A DNA stretch of 64,000 nt. Origin: Neoechinorhynchus agilis. Lineage: Eukaryota; Acanthocephala. Of this stretch, positions 36,773 through 48,182 are shown piece after piece. A program made the position numbers and the translations under genes. The first letter of the stretch is position 1. Every line of letters begins with the position of its first letter. Location of the stretch: positions 4,588,001 to 4,652,000 of the forward strand of contig CM121341.1 in assembly GCA_051530055.1 (NCBI GenBank), written 5' to 3'. The notes under the pieces were generated by a model. The model saw only the letters and a list, made by a program, of their open reading frames with translations. It did no database searches and was not told the origin of the DNA.

Positions 36773-37149
36773 GTCCAGCAGATCGCCGTCGCCGATGTGG
36801 GTGGTAGGTTCTCATCGGAAGTGGGATGTCTTCACACACACACTGTAGAGAGAGAGCGAGGAGCGCTCCCCATATCGTTGGATGGCTCTTTTAAGAGATA
36901 ATCGACAAAAAACACAGACAAATTTATGATATATACATATACGTTATTACGATTTTGCTCCTTGTGAATTCATCAGATTATTCTGATCAATAAAACGGAA
37001 ACAGGATTTGCAAGTGCGCGATCAGATGAGTGATCGACCGTGTAATTTGAAGGCAAAGGTTTCGTCCTTTTTTAGTTCGTGTGGGGAAGGGGAGAAGATT
37101 CCAAACATAAAGTCAACCATCGCGATTCATTGGTCCTCAGAGGACTCAT

Positions 37150-37680
37150 CAGTGAGTTTCCTATTTCAATCAAGTATTTCGTCCCCTTTCTTTATTGAGT
37201 CATCGGTGTTATTAGGGATTTTGAACCCTTTGACCATAAGAACTAGACTCGCTCGGCTACCAGTTTTACTTCCTTTAAATTACTATTTAGGCCATGTAAT
37301 TGAGCTCCTAATTTTCTGGTGTTCAAGTGTTTCAAAGGGGCAGCGAAAGGGAGGAAGGTACGAAATAGAGAATTAGCAAGGGCCCACCCCTTCGCAGTAG
37401 AGACGAATGGAGCGCTTGGCAGCTCGGCGCTCTGCTCCAGGATCTCTCGAATAAATTGAGAGAAACGACCGGCGACGCACGAGCAGGTGTATTCCTGCGA
37501 CAAAATATCTCGCTCGCAGTACAACGAGGCAATGCTGCTAACGTAATAGCAACAGCCGAGGAAGGAGAGAAGTTAAGATTTTGCGGACGGTGGTGATTGC
37601 ACGTTCTGTACTGCACCGATAACTCAATAAACAAAGGGGACGAAATACATGGTTGAAGTAGGAGGAAATTCATTATTGAA
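37150..37680. mobile_element. Inverted-repeat element enclosing a retroelement fragment
   Basis: About 57 bp around GTATTTCGTCCCCTTTCTTT (37150-37208) is repeated in inverted orientation at about 37614-37672 (AAAGGGGACGAAATAC). A third, single copy lies at about 31360-31415 in a PC2 intron. Between the inverted repeats, the plus strand encodes the C-terminal end of the same RLE-type retroelement found at 43.7-46.3 kb (listed next). It may be a non-autonomous element that captured retroelement sequence, or nested debris. Confidence 0.55.
37390..37595 (+). pseudogene. C-terminal fragment of RLE-type non-LTR retroelement
   Basis: In one plus-strand frame this reads LRETTGDARAGVFLRQ, then LAVQRGNAANVIATAEEGE, ending in GRW-stop. 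The element at 43.7-46.3 kb ends with FQAKTGNTRAGAFLRQ, AIQRGNAASVVATTEG and also GRW-stop. A frame break separates it from an upstream ALGSSAL stretch. It is therefore a second, more truncated copy of the same family. Confidence 0.7.
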
Positions 37681-38332
37681 TGGTCGCTTCCTTGACCTGG
37701 GTTCTGTGACAAAAATAGCCATGTAATGATGGCCACGGTCAAGGAAGCGCTTAAAATCGCAATTAATACAGTTTTGTACGAATCCTCGTCCGGAATTCAA
37801 GTTTGTTAAATTATAATTGTGACTTATCTTCACCATAAGTCAAAATTTACCATCCCGATGGATTTTCTCTCGATATAATTATAAATGTGGTGCGTGGAGT
37901 TTTAAGCCGAGAAAATAAAAGTGGTCCTCATTTTCGAGGTTCAGTAAACTAAGACGATCTCAGACATATTTGGATTAAAACAAAAAGTTTAAATGGCTTA
38001 TTTTAAAATCTAGACTAAAATAACCACATTTGCGTGTTTCGAAAACATCATGTCAAGAATTTTGATAGATATGTTTAAGATTTTTCCATACACGGACGAA
38101 TGGACACCCACAATCCATCGATTTCGGTCTAGGAATGCCCAAGACCGTAAAAAACTAGAATGCTTAAATCATATCAAGAAAAAAAAGTTTCCGGAAATCT
38201 CGGACACACACAAAACGAAGCCAAAATAATTGATTGCGCTGCCCGAATTAAATAATTTGTTTAAAAAAGTTGAGTTTCAAGATAGAATTAAATAAAAGAA
38301 GACAAGATTCTTAAACTAAAGGTTATACTCAC
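37681..38332. other. Unassigned AT-rich stretch
   Basis: No supported gene. A short plus-strand frame near 38050-38230 (about 59 codons, lysine-rich) has no splice partner and no recognisable family. Confidence 0.3.
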
Positions 38333-38440
38333 GAATTTATAGATCATATCATCATCGAAGAACTCCGACGAGATCGAATGAACGGTCGAAAAAGTCAAGA
38401 TTAAGATTTGAGCGACCACTGAGCATCCTCTTAGAGTCAT
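38333..38440 (-). CDS. Orphan signal-peptide exon of a secreted protein
   Basis: ATG at 38438-38440 opens a frame with a classic secretory signal: MTLRG, then a hydrophobic core SVVAQILILTFSTV, a likely cleavage around HS/IS, then SEFFDDDMIYKF. It ends at a consensus donor GTGAGT in phase 0. CTCTCAG lies six bases before the ATG. No downstream exon was found. It is on the same strand as, and upstream of, PC2, which lacks its signal peptide and prodomain. It could therefore be PC2 exon 1, which would place UPF2 inside a PC2 intron. This is inference; it may belong to another gene. Confidence 0.45.
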
Positions 38441-38799
38441 ATTTCTCTGAGAGTTAAGCTTCCTCTTAGTGAGAGACATTCGCAGCGTTCTTAAAGGAAG
38501 CACGCCAGCGCAACAACATAAAGGTTTATCGATTTAGACACAAAGCTCTGTGACTGTCGAACGCAACGTACTATTTTGAAGAAAAGATCCGAGACTGGTA
38601 GAACCAACGCTAGGTATAAAAAACTAACAAAAAAAGGTTCAATGAAGGATTTTTAAGACAAAATAAGGGAATCATGTTCCTTGGGCTCGTTAATCGTATT
38701 AATAAATAATCCATGCTTTCAAAATATGGCAAGATGGCTCGTTTTACTACTTAACAAAAGATGTGCTACTTTTAAGAAACGTCGAATTAATTTAAAAAT

Positions 38800-40262
38800 A
38801 CGAAATTCAGTGAATTTTAACAATTTTTACAAGTACAGAAATGGTGCTTTGAGGGAATTTTAATGAAAAATCCTATAGAAATGATTGTTTTTATTATAAA
38901 ATTAAAAAAATCAACTCACCTTTTGAAGATTAGCGTCCGTCCAAGTTTTTGAATTTTCCAATGAAAACTTTCTAAAGAACGTATCAAATTCGTTTTAGAT
39001 TACTTCTGAGAAATAACTTCGGACAAAATGAATTCTTGAAAGATCGTCCTTCAGCTCAAAGACGTGATAATTTAAAGAGACAAATTCGATAGAAATTCAA
39101 GAATTACAAGTACAGAAATTGTGCTTGGAGGGAATTTTAGTGAAAAATCCTATAGAAATGATTGTTTTTATTATAAAATTAAAAAAAATCAACTCACTTT
39201 TTGAAGATTAGCGTCCGTCCAAGTTTTTGAATTTTCCAATGAAAACTTTCTAAAGAACGTATCAAATTCGTTTTAGATTACCTCTGAGAAATAACTTCGG
39301 ACAAAATGAATTCTTGAAAGATCGTCCTTCAGCTCAAAGACGTGATAATTTAAAGAGACAAATTCGATCGAAATTCAAGAATTACAAGTACAGAAATTGT
39401 GCTTTGAGGGAATTTTAGTGAAAAATCCTATAGAAATGATTGTTTTTATTATAAAATTAAAAAAATCAACTCACCTTTTGAAGATTAGCGTCCGTCCAAA
39501 TTTTTGAATTTTCCAATGAAAACTTTCTAAAGAACGTATCAAATTCGTTTTAGATTACTTCTGAGAAATAACTTCGGACAAAATGAATTCTTGAAAGATC
39601 GTCCTTCAGCTCAAAGACGTGATAATTTAAAGAGACAAATTCGATAGAAATTCAAAAATTACAAGTACAGAAATGGTGCTTTGAGGGAATTTTAGTGAAA
39701 AATCCTATAGAAATGATTGTTTTTTATTATAAAATTAAAAAAAACCAACTCACTTTTTGAAGATTAGCGTCCGTCCAAGTTTTTGAATTTTCCAATGAAA
39801 ACTTTCTTAAGAACGTATCAAATTCGTTTTAGATTACCTCTGAGAAATAACTTCGGACAAAATAAATTCTTGAAAGATCGTCCTTCAGCTCAAAGACGTG
39901 ATAATTTAAAGAGACAAATTCGATCGAAATTCAAGAATTACAAGTACAGAAATTGTGCTTGGAGGGAATTTTAGTGAAAAATCCTATAGAAATGATTGTT
40001 TTTATTATAAAATTAAAAAAAATCAACTCACTTTTTGAAGATTAGCGTCCGTCCAAGTTTTTGAATTTTCCAATGAAAACTTTCTTAAGAACGTATCAAA
40101 TTCGTTTTAGATTACCTCTGAGAAATAACTTCGGACAAAATGAATTCTTGAAAGATCGTCCTTCAGCTCAAAGAAGTGATAATTTAAAGAGACAAATTCG
40201 ATCGAAATTCAACAATTTTTACAAGTACAGAAATGGTGCTTTGAGGGAATTTTAGTGAAAAA
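38800..40262. repeat. 278-bp tandem array (five units) with exon-like minus strand
   Basis: TGAAAAATCCTATAGAAATG recurs at 38863, 39141, 39419, 39696, 39974 and 40256. On the minus strand every unit keeps an acceptor-like TTTCTATAG/GATTTTTCA and a donor-like CTTCAAAAG/GTGAGTTG. The donor is preceded in one frame by FDTFFRKFSLENSKTWTDAN. Plus-strand frames of about 63 codons repeat with the unit. The array lies just upstream of PIG-U. Confidence 0.9.
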
Positions 40263-40482
40263 TCCTATAGAAATGATATATTTTTACAAAATTCGAAAAG
40301 ATATTAATAGAAATGGTCAAGATGCACCTTCAAATTAAAAAAGTAAACTACAAACCTTTTATTGGCTCCTTTATGAAACGAAAACTCCAATTTACCTCAT
40401 CGATTGTAAAAGACGAACGAGAACGAAAGAACAAGATCGCTGAATATTGTCCCAGACTTGGACTAATCCTTTTTTCTAGACA

Positions 40483-43398
40483 ATGGTTGAAATATTATTT
40501 ATTTTGTTGGGCTTTATGGTACGCCTTTTACCTCTTTTGATCGAAATGGATCACTTTGTGGAGTTCTGTGAGCATTATCCGGGATTCAGCACTCCCCTGG
40601 ATAATTGGAGATCAGGTTTGTCTTTTCGTTGTGTCTTTTAATCACACTTTTCTCTTTTATAGTCAAAGAAGCGATATTTCTAAAGGAAATGCTGAATAGA
40701 ACTTCTCCTACGAACCATGAGGTACTTTTATTAAAAATTCCAATGTTTTGATCGTGAAAGTTCGCTTCGTTCACTGCCAACGTTTCCTTTTCTTCTTGTA
40801 GACACGATTGTATTCGTTTGAACATTTTTGAACCTTAATTTAAAAGAATATTCACATTAAAATCTCGTATTTGACGCGTTTTATCCAAAAAACTTAGATT
40901 CCGATGATGTTAAACGTTTACGAATGGCTAGGAATGAAAGACCATCGAATGGCGATCTTTGTAATGGTAAACTTATCTTTGTTTTATCTTTCCATATCTC
41001 AATCACGTTTAAAGGCCTTCCTGGACGTGGTTGGTTGCATCGTTCTTGTTCAATTCGTTCAAAATGCTTCACTCGTTTTGGTATTTTACCATAGAACGCA
41101 TTTTCTAATCATTGCTTCACCTTTTTTGTGTAGAAACGTGAAGACGATCTCCTTCAGTCGAAATCAATCACAAAATATCGACCGATCGGACGTGTTTCGA
41201 GTAGAAGACTAATGGCTCTTGCGATGTGAGTCTTTTTTTTCTCGATTTCTTCACACTCAATCAGATCAATGTTGAATCCAATGAATATTGGAACCGTCTA
41301 TGCAAAGTCAACGAGCACGGTTCATTGCTCTTTTTTAGGAAGCTTGACACTCTTTCTGGCCATCAAAGGTTAGTTTACATTTCTACTTTTTTTATAGTTT
41401 TGTTACGCTCTCCCGGATTTAAATTTCCGATATTTCATGTGTCGAATAATTCCGATATTTCCTCAAAGGTTTGTCATTGCAAGTTGTTTCGGGATAAAAG
41501 TAAAAGTTGTAAAGAAGTCCCCCCCCCGAAAAGAAGGATCATTTTATCTTGAAACAACTTAAAATGACAAACCTTGGGGAAAATGTCGGAAATTTGCATC
41601 CGGGAGCGTAAAAAACTAAGAAAAGTCTCTTTTTCACCCCGAAGACAATAATCCATGTCATTTCTACTTTTTTTTATAGTTTTGCTACGCTCTCCCGGAT
41701 TTAATTTTCCGATATTTCATGTGTCGAATAATTCCGATATTTCCTCAAAGGTTTGTCATTGCAAGTTGTTTCGGGATAAAAGTAAAAGTTGTAAAGAAGT
41801 CCCCCCCCCGAAAAGAAGGATCATTTTATCTTGAAACAACTTAAAATGACAAACCTTGGGGAAAATGTCGGAAATTTGCATCCGGGAGCGTAAAAAACTA
41901 AGAAAAGTCTCTTTTTCACCCCGAAGACAATAATCCATGTCATTTCTACTTTTTTTTATAGTTTTGCTACGCTCTCCCGGATTTAATTTTCCGATATTTC
42001 ATGTGTCGAATAATTCCTATATTTCCTCAAAGGTTTGTCATTGTAAGTTGTTTCGAGATAAGTTTTCCCCGAAATGAAAAATCGTTTTATCTCGAAACAC
42101 CTTGGGGAAAATGTCGGAAATTTGCATCCTGGGCGTAAAAAACTAAGAAAAGTCTCTTTTTCACCCCGAAGACAATAATCCAAGTCACTTCTACTTTATT
42201 TTAAGTCTATCTGATGAAGATCCCTTAAAATTAGACATCCTTAAAGTTTAGTCTGATTTCATGAGAACATTAAGGCGTGAGCACTTTTATAAGAGCAATG
42301 TTACATCGCCGACTAGAAAACAAAGTTTGCTTTAACGAGGCTCAAAATCAGGGTTTTTATACGGAGAAACCTTTTTGATTCAATTAATTTAGTCACACAT
42401 TAGAGGTTGAAAATCGAGTGCTTTTATCTGATGTTGCATCCTCGCTGCTTTGATCATGTTTACAAAATCGTTTGTTCAACATGCAATTGAATTATGAGCC
42501 TTGAGTTCCAACTTCTCCCAACATTTCAGGGTTCACAGTACTATCAATGTTTCCATTGGCTCTACTCACGGTATCACGCGTTTATCCAATTGTCCTTCTT
42601 CTCCCAATTGCCACAATGTTCAAAACTGGCCAAACTGCCGTTCAAATAATTAGGAGCGTTGGTGCCTTCATGGTTAGTGCTCTCGTTCTTATACTGATTA
42701 ATCACTGCAACTCTCTATTGAGTATCTGGAAATTTATGTAAGTACAAGAACTCATTTCAATGACATTCCGTGTCTTTAGTCTCACGATTCCTGATCAGAC
42801 TCCCAATTTGGGTATTTGGTGGTACGTGTTCTGTGAGATGTTCGATCAATATCGGTCATTTTCCTTGATTATTTTTCATTCAATCATCCTTGTTTCGCAT
42901 GTGATTCCACTCTACCTCACACTAAGGTCAATATTGGTTTCCTAAGAAATTCCACAAACTTTCTCAAGGCACTATGATCTAGTCTATCTTTTCGTCATGC
43001 TCATGGTGTCCTCCTTTTTCAATCCTTACCCGTCGTTCGGTCAAATTTCAATCTACGTAAATTCATCAATCATTTGGATACACCTTCTAAACGATTCAAA
43101 TAAATCACATTTCGCTCTGGCCTTAATGACCGGATCAGTCTTCGTCATGCCAATCGTTTATAATGCTTGGATAATGAAAGGAACAATGAATGCTAACTTC
43201 TACTTTGCAGCAACCGCCACCTTCATGCTCAGTCAGGTCGGCTTTTCTCTCAAAATATTCTTATTTCTTCTAAAAGTATTATTTAAGGTCCTATTTGTTG
43301 TCGATATTGCATTTGCGTCCCTTAAACGTCGGTATCAGATCATCCATGGCTCAGTGGACGAAGACGGTAAAGCGAAGAAAGTTCTAAAACTATCATAG
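40483..43398 (+). CDS. PIGU: PIG-U, GPI-anchor transamidase subunit
   Basis: Ten exons join in frame: 40483-40615, 40663-40721, 40898-40966, 41015-41080, 41134-41225, 41265-41368, 42530-42737, 42780-42926, 42969-43236 and 43288-43398. They give 418 residues (human PIG-U 435). PIG-U is a multi-pass ER membrane subunit of the transamidase that attaches GPI anchors. Visible landmarks are an N-terminal hydrophobic anchor (MVEILFILLGFMVRLLPLL), STPLDNWRS and SPTNHEIPM (compare human SPLSSWKR and HETPL), MLNPMNIGTVYAKST, and the family hallmark TIPDQTPNLGIWWYVFCEMF. NPYPSFGQISIY and NANFYFAATATFMLSQ follow. Seven introns are 42-53 bp and one is 176 bp; intron 6 (41369-42529) is swollen by repeats. 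The ATG follows TTTTTTCTAG-ACA. Confidence 0.95.
41380..42190. repeat. Three tandem foldback units in PIG-U intron 6 (~282 bp)
   Basis: Units begin near 41398, 41681 and 41961; the third is shorter. Each unit is one long imperfect palindrome. TACGCTCTCCCGGATTTAA and TTTCCGATATTT pair with AAATGTCGGAAATTTG and CATCCGGGAGCGTA. AAGGTTTGTCATTGCAAGTT pairs with AACTTAAAATGACAAACCTT. The centre holds a C8-9 run. This foldback family differs from the one in the WDR7, PC2 and PRP17 introns. Confidence 0.88.
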
Positions 43399-43689
43399 AC
43401 GCGAGAGTGTGCGCTAGAAACTTGTATTTGTGGAATGCCCTTTTTTGTTTCAAATCGTTAATTATTGCAACACAATTCAAAATAATAGGCTGGTATATTT
43501 CGAAGAAATTGACAAAATATAGTCCGTCCGAATGCCGCAATCGATCCAAAACGCAGTATTGTTGTTAACTTTATTCGTCATTGTTTTTCAAAACTCCAAT
43601 ATTCAAAAACTTACAAGCATTATCACTTCTGGATATCATCTGATTCCTCTTTTTCGTTCTTACGTGGGAGCTCAATAGAAATATTCTTG
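43399..43689. other. PIG-U 3' flank
   Basis: AT-rich, no gene or repeat recognised. A minus-strand frame overlapping the PIG-U end is antisense shadow. Confidence 0.4.
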
Positions 43690-46290
43690 GTAGGACAGCC
43701 CAACTACGTATTCGGACCACTCAAATACCGAGGAAACGCCCAACGCTACCGGGACACCAGGCCTAAATTCTGTTCATCAAATCACTACTTTGAGACAAGC
43801 AATTTCATTTGCACGGCAAACACACGATCCTTATCCGATGTCACGACCTGTTGACGCTGCTATGATACAATTTGACGCAACCAGCCATGACAGCCCAACT
43901 ACGTATTGGGACCGAGGAAACGCCCAACGCTACCGGGACACCAGGCCTCTCCAAAGGTATATGTCCCGTTTGTTTAGACTCTTTTTCAATAACGAAATTG
44001 GGAGTTTTGCGCATTCGTGGCCCGTCAAATCACGTTGTGGGGATCTGGTCAAGTCCCGCGATCGCTTCAACCGGCAACACCAGTAAATCCACCGACGCTC
44101 TCCGATGACGCCGGCAGTCCTCCTTCCGCTGCAAATTCAGTTTCCTTGGACACGGCTCTTTGCTTTCCCGAGACTTGCACTTTCCGCTGGCGACAGTTCG
44201 GAGGAGTCCCTCACTGCGGTAATCAAAAAACACCTCGTTTCCTCTGAGGAAAGTTTCTTGAGCTCCCAAACAACGTGCGAATGAGACTAACTGCCATCGA
44301 ATCTTCAAAACTCGCTGATGGAGATGTTCGGGAAGTAGTCCGTATTTTGTCCTCCTCTAATACATTTGCAAGTGATTCACCCTCCACACTTCAGGGTTTA
44401 AAGTTGAAGCATCCGCAAAGTTCAACCCAAACAGAAATTCCTACATGTTCCGTCCCTCAAAGACACTCCACTTCGACAGTTTAACTGAGAATGACCATAT
44501 CCTTCTTCGCCAATGGCTCTGGCCATGGCCTCGATGGGAATCATCCTCAGCACCTAAAGGATATGATGTCGTTCTCAGTTGGAGATGCAGGCCACTTCCT
44601 TGCTACCCATCTTTGTCGACTAGTCGACCTTTTCATCGAAGAAAATTTACATCCGCGGGCAACTGAGTTATTTTTTGGCACATCTTTGTGCGCTTTGAAC
44701 AAAAAGACTGGTGGGATTCGTTTTATCGCCGTTGGCTCTGCTCTACGTCGGCTCGCAGGTAAAATCCTTTGCAAGCGTATTGCAGAAGGGATAGGGCAGC
44801 AACTTCGCCCAGTCCAACTGGGATGCTGCACGCCCTGCGGGTCCGAAGCCATTGTCCACGCACTCCGCCACTTCATCACCAATAGTTCAACGCCGTGTGT
44901 GATTTTGAAGTGCGACTTTACAAATGCCTTCAATTCCATTCACCGTACCGCTCTGTTTGAGCCACTCAAAAGTCACGCACTAGAAGTTCCCCGATTCCTT
45001 TGCTGTTCAACTACCACTTCATTTGAGAGCGAAATCGTCAAAGGATTTAGAAATCTGGCACCCGGTTTAGAATTGATCACTCTTGACCGGCTGCGTCTTC
45101 TAGGGAACTGCGTTTTTGATTCTAATGTGGAAAATGAAATCGACCATCTACTCCCGAACATCACGATGCTGTGCGATTCCTGATCAAGGATACCCTCTTC
45201 ATCCCGAAACTACTGCGTACGGCTTCCTTCTTCAAGCACGTCGATAAGTTAAAGAAGCTCGATGACATTGTGAAGGCGTGTCTCGAGCACATTTCATATA
45301 TATCCAGCTATCAGACGAGGCATGGCGACAAGCTTCATTGCCTGTATCGTCCGGTGGCTTGGGTATTCGAAAAACAGTAGATGTGTCGTTGCCCGCGTTT
45401 TTAGGATCATTCGAAGGGATTTGGGATCTGGTTAAACGTATACTGGGACCGAAGTTCTGTTTAGCGGACGAATTTCTAGTAGCGGTCCAAGAATGGTAGG
45501 AGCAAACGGGTTACAACCAAGTTCCCGTGAATGAAGCAGTCTAACGGGGATTAACCTTTAGTCGCCCTAGCTCATAGTTCTCTAATTTCAGGCTCTCGAG
45601 ACGAGGTCGACCGGGCTAGATTGTTGGCAGTCTCTACAAGAGAATCAGGAGCATGGTTAGAAGCCCCATTGCATCCATGGGAACACTCCTCGTAGACGAA
45701 GCAGTTCGGATCGGAGTGTTCCTCAGATTAGGTCTACCGATTTGTGTCGAACATCGTTGCCGGTGTGGAATGATCGTGGATCCACTACATGGTCTTGTTT
45801 GCAACAAATCAGGGGGTCGTTTCTCTGAACGTCCCAAACATTTTAGAGCCAAGCAATCTGTGCAGGCTGGATGGCAGTCGTCCGGATGGCGTCACCGTAT
45901 TCCCGTGACGAGAAGGCAAACGTTTTCTCCTGGACGCCGCGGGTGTAGACACGTTCGCGGCAAGTAACAGGAGGTTTGTGGTGCAGTCCCCAGAGGGGGC
46001 GGCTACTGCCGCGAGGACCACAAGGTGGCCAAATATAGAGAATTAAGTAGGTCTCACGTTTTTGTACCCTTTGGAATGGAGACTCTTGGTGCGCTCGGTA
46101 GCTCGACACTTAGATTTACGGAGTTATCGAGTAGATTCCAGGCCAAAACAGGAAATACAAGAGCTGGTGCCTTCCTGCGCCAAGACTGGTCTCGCGATCC
46201 AAAGAGGAAATGCAGCGAGTGTGGTCGCGACCACTGAGGGGAAAGCGATGCCTCTTCCTCGTGGACGGTGGTGATTGTTGAAACGTTTTG
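43690..46290 (+). mobile_element. Degenerate non-LTR retrotransposon with restriction-like endonuclease
   Basis: Fragments run in order along the plus strand but in changing frames. First comes a zinc-finger-like GICPVCLDSFSITKLG...GPSNH (about 43.95 kb). Then GDVREVVRILSSSNTF and GNHPQHLKDMMS, and reverse transcriptase with KKTGGIRFIAVGSALRRLAGK and motif A CVILKCDFTNAFNSIHR. The C-terminal part has CCHC-like CRCGMIVDPLHGLVC, then SRPDG and LLDAAGVDT typical of the restriction-like endonuclease, ending near GRW-stop (about 46.28 kb). The RT palm is internally deleted: between SFESEI and GFRNLAPG the YxDD motif is missing. A stop codon replaces the expected Trp of the endonuclease PW motif. 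A ~60-bp segment near 43.70 is repeated near 43.89. It resembles R2/Utopia-like RLE elements; the exact clade is not decidable by eye. Confidence 0.85.
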
Positions 46291-46744
46291 TCGTTGTGTG
46301 TGCAACCGGTGAATGAGAGTATATTTCTAATGCTATTTTGGAGAATGGTGTAGTTGATTGGCAGCTTAGCCGAGTGGTCCCATCTACACTGAAATTTCAC
46401 TCCAATCGATTTGTTTAACGCGATCGATCTTACTATAGAAAGGAAAATTCCATGTTTCCTGGACAATTTCATGGTTTGTACTGATTTCCCCCTCGCGAAA
46501 GCCAACATATTCCCTTGTTTCATTAAGAATGTATTTCCTAGGTATTTTCTGAGTAAACTCAGAAACTCGCTTATTTCTTTTTAGAATCATGTTTCGATAA
46601 TCAAGATCGCTGTAAATAGGTACAATCATTTCGTCTCAAAACGAGTTGACTTTGTGAGTCACGGTGTAAAAGTAAACGTTACCGTAACGTTCGAAGAGAT
46701 TCTTGAAGCACGCCAAGGCGTTTTATTGTTTCCTTTGGCAAATA

Positions 46745-48182
46745 ATGACTTCAATCAGAGCCTACATCGTGATAACTTCTGTCACTTTCCATACAATTCA
46801 ATTTCTGATGTTCAGCGCATTTTTCTTAAAATACTACATTTCATTGTAAGTCTTGTTTCTTCATTTAAATGCAAGATTATAATCCCATTAAAATTTAGTG
46901 ATGGTCCACTCATCGAACTTTATCGATTTGATACTGATTTTACTCCGTCCGATTTTACACTTATTCTATTCGCTCTCACGATGTTCGCAAAGGTAAGAAT
47001 CATTTCTCGAAAAAGAAACATTGATGATCATTTTACTCTCCTTTTTCCTTTAGGTATCAACAACTTCTTCTACTCATTACATTGATAAAGATGTATCGTC
47101 GGTAGCGATGCGAGATATATTGTCTGTATTAATCTTAATACTTTGGTATTTGGCAATTCAACTGCGGGCTTTCTTCGTAAGTCGAATTTTGCTTAAGATT
47201 CTCAAAAAACGAATTCTTAGTTTGTCGCAATTACTTCTGCATCTTATTTTATTGCACTATTGTCTTGCCACAACGAACTTGTTGCTGCACTATTGTCTTA
47301 CCAAAACGAACTTGTTGCTTTGTTTGATCGAAGGTACTGCTTTCATTTGGTCTCAATAATCATTGATTATTTTAGCGTCCGTGGTATATCCTGGAATCAA
47401 TTAGTGCTGCTCAATGCCAATTCAGGACTTATTGGAATGGCTATAATTCTGTCCGTTTACTCGTTCTCGGCTTGGATGTATTATGGGCTCATGTACGATA
47501 ACGTTTCTTATTTTTGCGCACTTTTCATGCTTATTGTGAGCTGCAATTTATAGTTCTTTTTTATAAATAATTCTAAATTTTTTAGACAATCGAACTCATG
47601 TACTATGATGAAGTCAGACATGGACGAAAGTCGGTTCATATAAAGTGCATTGGATCCTATTTTGTAATTGCGTTCTTTTGCCTCGGTATGTAAAATGGTA
47701 GAGAACAATTTAAAATATTATTCGTTGATTGCTTTCTCGTGCAAACTTATAATTTCGGCGATGGATTGATTTGTGTTTAGCGTTTTCTTCGTAGTTAACG
47801 TCTTCCATTTCGTCCATTTACGGACTCAGCAATTGAAATACTTCAAATAATTTAACTAGTAAACTCGTTGCCTCTTAGAAGAAGATTTGGGACGAAATTT
47901 CATCCGTCGGAATCAATAATCCCAATCGGATCCGTGGATTGCACATAATAGTTTCCGATTCTTTAGCTCCCTCTGGTTTAAATCGGTCGCGAAAACGTTT
48001 ATTTTGTTTGAAAAACTGTAACAATTTTTGTTTTAGAACAATTTTTGACCGTATATATTCCGACTGTTGACCGGTACATCGAATATGTAACTCTGTTATT
48101 ATTTTCGCTTATTCACGGAGCCGTAAAGATGTGGATTTGGCGAAGAACACAAAAAGATGAAGTATTAACAGCAATTGTATAA
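46745..48182 (+). CDS. Multi-pass membrane protein of unknown family, copy 1
   Basis: Seven exons join in frame: 46745-46845, 46899-46992, 47054-47176, 47221-47333, 47376-47535, 47586-47685 and 48037-48182, giving 278 residues. Hydrophobic segments include YIVITSVTFHTIQFLMFSAF, FTLILFALTMFA, ILSVLILILWYLAI, GLIGMAIILSVYSFSAWMYY, CIGSYFVIAFFCL and YVTLLLFSLI, so about six to seven membrane spans. The C-terminus is short and basic (WIWRRTQKDEVLTAIV). DGPLIELYRFDTDF between spans 1 and 2 is the most polar loop. Exon 4 carries an in-frame 33-bp duplication (ALLSCHNELVA then ALLSYQNELVA) absent from copy 2. I do not recognise the family. The first ATG is taken; an upstream coding exon is possible because the frame stays open a short way 5'. 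Confidence 0.8.

Noticed and set aside
37243-37742. Minus-strand frames of 93-136 codons
   Set aside because: They are antisense to the retroelement C-terminal fragment, and no domain is recognised.
40313-40540. 75-codon plus-strand frame overlapping the PIG-U start
   Set aside because: It overlaps PIG-U exon 1 in another frame and ends within it. PIG-U is supported by homology over ten exons.
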